Shown in pieces: positions 60,438 through 64,000 of a DNA stretch of 64,000 bases. Position 1 is the stretch's first letter; the number at the start of each line of letters is the position of its first letter. The notes beneath the pieces are model-generated. The model searched no databases and was not told where the DNA came from. It saw only the letters and a program-made list of their open reading frames with translations. The position numbers and the translations under genes are program-made. The stretch is from Tolypothrix brevis GSE-NOS-MK-07-07A (GTDB taxonomy: Bacteria; Cyanobacteriota; Cyanobacteriia; Cyanobacteriales; Nostocaceae): the NCBI GenBank assembly GCA_019358985.1, contig JAHHIJ010000002.1:1-64000 (forward strand), read 5' to 3'.

Positions 60438-61829
60438 TTAGCGTCCAACGCCTATATATTGGAATCCAGCCCGTACCATTGTTTCAGGATCGAGGAAGTT
60501 ACGACCGTCAATCATTACCGCGTGGGACATCAACTTTGCCATTTTGGCGTAATCGAGATTGCTAAACTGTTCCCATTCAGTAACCAATACTAAAGCATCA
60601 CAACCATCTGCAAGGCGTTCGGCGTCGGTTTCTACCAACACACCAGAAAGACCATGACGCATTCCGGTTTGAGAAATAATTGGATCGTATGCTTTAACTT
60701 TGGCTCCGAGTCGGTTCAACTGCTCAATCAAGTTAAGTGCGGGAGCGTCGCGCAAATCGTCAGTATCAGGCTTAAATGTCAAACCGAGTAATCCGACAGT
60801 TTTGCCTTTGAGGATTTTCAGGGCTTGTTGGAGTTTTTCTAGAGCAATCAAGCGCTGACGTTCGTTGACGCTGACGGCAGCTTTCAGGAGTTGAGCTTCA
60901 TAGCCGTAGTCATCAGCAGTATGAACCAAGGCAGAGACATCTTTCGGGAAGCAAGAACCACCCCAGCCGATACCAGCTTGCAAGAATTTGCTACCAATGC
61001 GAGAATCTAAACCGATACCTTTTGCTACTTGGGTAACATCAGCACCAACGCGATCGCAAATATTCGCAACTTCGTTAATAAAACTAATCTTAGTTGCCAA
61101 AAAAGCGTTGGCAGCATATTTAATCATTTCTGCCGAGCTTAAATCTGTTGCCAATACTGGCACTTGGGGTAAAGATTTATCAGAAGCAAAGTTGCGCTCG
61201 ACAATTGGGGCATACAATTCTTTCATCATGCCGATCGCTCTGGGAGAGTTACCACCCAAGACAATGCGATCGGGGTTAAAGGTGTCGTAGACTGCCGAAC
61301 CTTCGCGCAAAAATTCTGGATTGCTGAGTACATCAAACTGAGATGTATACTCAGGTAATTTCTCTTCACTTCCAACCCCACCTGCGGGAACTAATGTTTT
61401 TTGGCGTTCAGCGATACCATCCATCACAATCATCCGTACCCAGTCACCTGAGCCAATAGGCACTGTAGATTTGTTAACGATGACCTTATAACCACCGTCA
61501 AGATGTGCGCCAATACTACGGGCTACAGCCTCAACGTAACGGGTATCACTTTCACCATTGGGTAAGGGTGGTGTTCCCACTGCAATAAACAAAATTTCCC
61601 CGTGGCTAACGCCTGCACCGATGTCAGTTGTGAACTCAATATTGCCCGATTGAATGGCAGAATGCATAATTTCCGAGAGTCCCGGCTCGAAAATTGGCGA
61701 CTGTCCAGACTTCATTAACTTGACTTTTTCTTCGTTGTTGTCTACGCAAATTACATTATGTCCAATATGAGCCAAGCAAGCGCCTGTCACCAAACCAACG
61801 TAGCCAGTACCAATTACACAAACACGCAT
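60438..61829 (-). CDS. ugd: UDP-glucose 6-dehydrogenase
   Basis: 463 residues. Oxidises UDP-glucose to UDP-glucuronate with 2 NAD. NAD fold VCVIGTGYVGLVTGACLA with acidic CVDNNEEKV; IAVGTPPLPNGESD; VNKSTVPIGSG; NPEFLREGSAVYD; catalytic Cys near 293 in GIGWGGSCFPKD; C-terminal GLTFKPDTDDLRDAPAL. A segment near 150-172 (IAERQKTLVPAGGVGSEEKL) looks longer than in many relatives. It lies 111 bp downstream of uxs on the same strand, so the two make UDP-xylose for exopolysaccharide or glycan synthesis. Confidence 0.94.
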   Translation of the reverse strand: MRVCVIGTGYVGLVTGACLAHIGHNVICVDNNEEKVKLMKSGQSPIFEPGLSEIMHSAIQSGNIEFTTDIGAGVSHGEILFIAVGTPPLPNGESDTRYVEAVARSIGAHLDGGYKVIVNKSTVPIGSGDWVRMIVMDGIAERQKTLVPAGGVGSEEKLPEYTSQFDVLSNPEFLREGSAVYDTFNPDRIVLGGNSPRAIGMMKELYAPIVERNFASDKSLPQVPVLATDLSSAEMIKYAANAFLATKISFINEVANICDRVGADVTQVAKGIGLDSRIGSKFLQAGIGWGGSCFPKDVSALVHTADDYGYEAQLLKAAVSVNERQRLIALEKLQQALKILKGKTVGLLGLTFKPDTDDLRDAPALNLIEQLNRLGAKVKAYDPIISQTGMRHGLSGVLVETDAERLADGCDALVLVTEWEQFSNLDYAKMAKLMSHAVMIDGRNFLDPETMVRAGFQYIGVGR

Positions 61830-61908
61830 TTTGTTAATTCCTTAGTTTTTTGGGGTTAGTTGTCAAAAAGAAGTTTTCAGCAGTCTAGAGTCCATAATTA
61901 ATAGTTTT

Positions 61909-61948
61909 TTGACTATTGACTATTGACTGTTGACTATTGACTATTGAT
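61909..61948. repeat. Heptamer repeat (TGACTAT)n at the uxs 3' end
   Basis: Five to six TGACTAT/TGACTGT units. The last contains CTA at 61941-61943, the complement of the uxs stop codon. Confidence 0.92.
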
Positions 61949-62876
61949 TACCTTTGATGCGATCGCGGAAATCTTCTATGGTCAGTTTTAACCCCTCTTG
62001 TAGAGGAACGGTAGGTTCCCAATCTAACAAAGTTTTTGCTTTGGTAATATCGGGACGACGGCGACGCGGATCGTCAGAAGGCAAAGGCTCAAATTTTATT
62101 TCTGCATCCGGATTTATCAGGTTCTGCACGGCTTGAGCTAATTCTAAGATCGTGTATTCACCAGGATTACCTATATTTACTGGACCTACGTAGTCACTCT
62201 TCATCAACCGTAAAAATCCTTCGATCAAGTCGGAAACGTAGCAGAAACTACGGGTTTGTGAACCATCCCCGTATATTGTCAAAGGATTGCCCCGTAAAGC
62301 CTGAACGATAAAATTACTTACTACCCGACCATCATTTTCTAACATCCGAGGACCATAGGTGTTGAAAATACGGACAACTCTAATATCAACTTTATTTTGT
62401 CTGTAATAGTCAAATGCCAAAGTTTCCGCAACTCGTTTGCCTTCGTCGTAACATGAACGCAGCCCAATGGGATTGACGCTACCTCTGTACTCTTCAGTTT
62501 GCGGATGAATTTCTGGATCTCCGTACACTTCGCTGGTTGAAGCTAAGAAAAATCGTGCTTTGACACGTTTAGCCAACCCCAGCATATTCAAGGTTCCGAT
62601 AACGTTGGTTTTTACTGTTTTGACTGGATTGTATTGATAATGTACTGGGGAAGCAGGACAAGCCAGATGATAAATTTGATCCACTTCTAACCGAATTGGT
62701 TCGGTGATGTCGTGGCGGATGAGTTCAAAGTATGGATTATTCATCCATTTGAGGATGTTTTGTTTGTTACCTGTGTAGAAGTTATCCAAGCAGATAACTT
62801 CATGCCCCTCAGCCATTAGTCTGTCGATCAGATGGGAACCAAGAAACCCAGCACCGCCTGTCACCAAAATTCTCAT
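61941..62876 (-). CDS. uxs: UDP-glucuronate decarboxylase (UDP-xylose synthase)
   Basis: 311 residues of the short-chain dehydrogenase family. NAD motif [50 protein letters not shown]; Ser/Thr in [11 protein letters not shown]; catalytic pair in CYDEGKR (Tyr and Lys). The C-terminal [13 protein letters not shown] is typical of UXS. Acts right after Ugd. Start ATG at 62876. Its stop codon is contributed by a heptamer repeat. In the 749-bp gap upstream (62877-63625) I see short GC-rich palindromes and no gene of more than 35 codons. Confidence 0.93.
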   Translation of the reverse strand: MRILVTGGAGFLGSHLIDRLMAEGHEVICLDNFYTGNKQNILKWMNNPYFELIRHDITEPIRLEVDQIYHLACPASPVHYQYNPVKTVKTNVIGTLNMLGLAKRVKARFFLASTSEVYGDPEIHPQTEEYRGSVNPIGLRSCYDEGKRVAETLAFDYYRQNKVDIRVVRIFNTYGPRMLENDGRVVSNFIVQALRGNPLTIYGDGSQTRSFCYVSDLIEGFLRLMKSDYVGPVNIGNPGEYTILELAQAVQNLINPDAEIKFEPLPSDDPRRRRPDITKAKTLLDWEPTVPLQEGLKLTIEDFRDRIKGNQ

Positions 62877-63259
62877 AGTTTACCAGTTACTTACATGTTT
62901 TTGTAAAGTGCGATCGGCGCTTCGCCGCAGCGCTTCGCTATCGCGTCTGTTTTTAGAATACCCAGCCTGACAACAAAAATAGAACACTTCCACGGGTAAC
63001 TAAAAAAGTATTTTTATCCGCGATTTACTTCTAGATGCAATCAATCACTTAAATTACTTCACAATTCACTTAGCAAAATAACAAACATTCACAGTCTAAT
63101 TTGGGCTTTTCGGCAATAATTTACAAAGTCTTTAAAAATATAAAGTTTTGAAACCTGGGAATGGGATTAGGACTACTAGTCTGGCAAGTCAACTTTGCGC
63201 TTGTGATACCGATAATTAAGCTACCTCAAGACGGCAGTAGATTTTGCCAAGCCAAGGTT

Positions 63260-63410
63260 GAATTTAGCACATAATGCCCTTAGGCTGTAAGCCTGGACGC
63301 CAGGTGCTTCAAGTCGGCGGAGCCGCCCAACGCACTGGCTCGGCTATACGAACAAGGAACACCTGCGTGGGCACTCATTAGGCGCATCTTCATACATAAA
63401 TGGTATTAGG
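63260..63410. repeat. GC-rich palindromic patch in a long intergenic region
   Basis: Contains AGGCTGTAAGCCT, GGCGGAGCCGCC, and CAGGTG (63300) facing CACCTG (63369). It stands out from the AT-rich surroundings. The GGAGCCGCCCAACGCACTGG piece is of the kind dispersed in Nostoc-type genomes. Could be a degraded repeat cluster or IS remnant. Confidence 0.4.
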
Positions 63411-63511
63411 CGCAGACCAAGAGCGAACTTGATGTAGCTGAAATCAATCGTAAATCAATATTTTGAGTTAATGGCAGAATCAAGATATTTTTGATGATGC
63501 TGTGAGAAATT

Positions 63512-63619
63512 ATGGCACTAAATGCGATCGCCACAGATCACGCTTTCACTTTTAATGCAGGTCAAAAACTACGTGTATTTCAAACATTTGTTAAAATAGA
63601 GAAAAAACAACAGTTATAA
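63512..63619 (+). CDS. Possible 35-aa peptide upstream of DUF433 gene
   Basis: ATG at 63512 to TAA at 63619; begins MALNAIATDHAFTFNAG and ends IEKKQQL. It stops 7 bp before the DUF433 ATG. Only a weak GAGAA precedes it. It may be a leader peptide or the tail of a lost gene; low certainty. Confidence 0.2.
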   Translation: MALNAIATDHAFTFNAGQKLRVFQTFVKIEKKQQL

Positions 63620-63625
63620 TCAACT

Positions 63626-63922
63626 ATGTCAACTACTATTACTGATATTGGTACTCTCATTACCCGTCAGCCTGGAATTCATGGGGGCTGTCCGATTATT
63701 GCTGGAACTGGTGTCACAGTACGACGAATTGCTATCTGGTATAAGCAAGGTTTGAGAGCAGAAGAGATTGCTGCACGAATTGGGCATTTAAGCATTGCAC
63801 AAGTTTATGCGGCATTAACTTACTATCATATAAATCGAGAAGAAATTGATCATGATATTGCTGAAGAAGAAGGGGAAGCTGACCGGATAGAGTCATTACA
63901 TAGAGCAAGCAGACAGTCGTGA
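63626..63922 (+). CDS. DUF433 (VapB-like antitoxin) protein
   Basis: 98 residues. The DUF433 pattern: ITRQPGIHGGCPIIAGTGVTVRRI, then a helix-turn-helix-like GLRAEEIAARIGHLSIAQVYAALTYYH. An acidic tail (DHDIAEEEGEADRIE) follows. These proteins are usually antitoxins of a PIN-like (DUF5615) toxin. The expected toxin gene does not begin in the remaining 78 bases: the only overlapping frame stops within 25 codons. It may be an orphan or its partner may lie elsewhere. Confidence 0.85.
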   Translation: MSTTITDIGTLITRQPGIHGGCPIIAGTGVTVRRIAIWYKQGLRAEEIAARIGHLSIAQVYAALTYYHINREEIDHDIAEEEGEADRIESLHRASRQS

Positions 63923-64000
63923 GTCGATCGCCCCAAATCACCCTTCCATTGGATAATAACAAGTGCGCGCTCTATGCTTTTAGGGATTAGGAACTAGGTA

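Noticed and set aside
62877-63625. tRNA or other known RNA gene in the long gap
   Set aside because: The palindromes do not form a cloverleaf, and no T-loop consensus (GTTCGAATC type) is present.

Overview
The window is a chromosomal segment from a filamentous, probably Nostocales-type, cyanobacterium. The evidence is the very frequent HIP1 octamer GCGATCGC, cyanobacterial genes (psbQ lipoprotein, ndhD, nifJ, sucrose-phosphatase, a fused modBC, a BgtB-type binding-protein/permease fusion), heptanucleotide repeats such as (TAGTCAA)n, and a heavy load of short palindromes and MITE-like elements between the genes. I saw no rRNA, tRNA, CRISPR array, prophage or intact transposase.

Layout. 1-2.4 kb: a 104-bp tandem array running into modBC. 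2.5-4.6 kb: two Uma2 nuclease-fold genes, a third Uma2 fragment and a coiled-coil protein. 4.7-13.2 kb: a giant alpha-2-macroglobulin lipoprotein divergent from penicillin-binding protein 1C. 13.4-18.8 kb: a small basic protein, a Ser/Thr kinase, a YefM/YoeB toxin-antitoxin pair, a membrane GTPase and a DUF937 protein. 19-24 kb: two unusual histidine kinases, a SAM-hydrolase-like protein and a third Uma2 gene. 24.1-32.2 kb: IS200/IS605 remains, ndhD, a haem-oxygenase-like protein, a methyltransferase, an ABC exporter and nadC. 32.2-39.6 kb: mmsA-type dehydrogenase, class I aldolase, a broken toxin-antitoxin locus, sucrose-phosphatase-ruvA-bioF. 39.7-44.4 kb: a fourth Uma2 gene, a HEARO-like structured RNA, and a NarL/DesK-type two-component system beside two Spy-like periplasmic proteins. 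44.9-48.7 kb: nifJ. 49-56.6 kb: alpha/beta hydrolase, glycine-oxidase-like enzyme, psbQ, M16 peptidase, peptidoglycan-binding protein, SNase-like protein. 56.7-60.2 kb: a possible Yfr1-type sRNA, a BrnT/HTH toxin-antitoxin pair, and the bgtB-bgtA amino-acid importer. 60.4-62.9 kb: ugd and uxs (UDP-glucose to UDP-glucuronate to UDP-xylose). The end carries a DUF433 gene.

The most striking property is how far repeat DNA has entered genes. At least six repeat families lie in frame inside modBC, the macroglobulin gene, pbpC, a histidine kinase, a Uma2 gene and nifJ (three separate sites). A 210-aa Uma2 paralogue in the same window lacks the 15-residue insert and so acts as an internal control. 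Seven genes also take their stop codon from, or end directly against, a repeat. A second theme is RNA-bearing IS200/IS605 remains that have lost their nuclease: two tnpB 3' ends with terminal hairpins and one HEARO/omega-RNA-like element.
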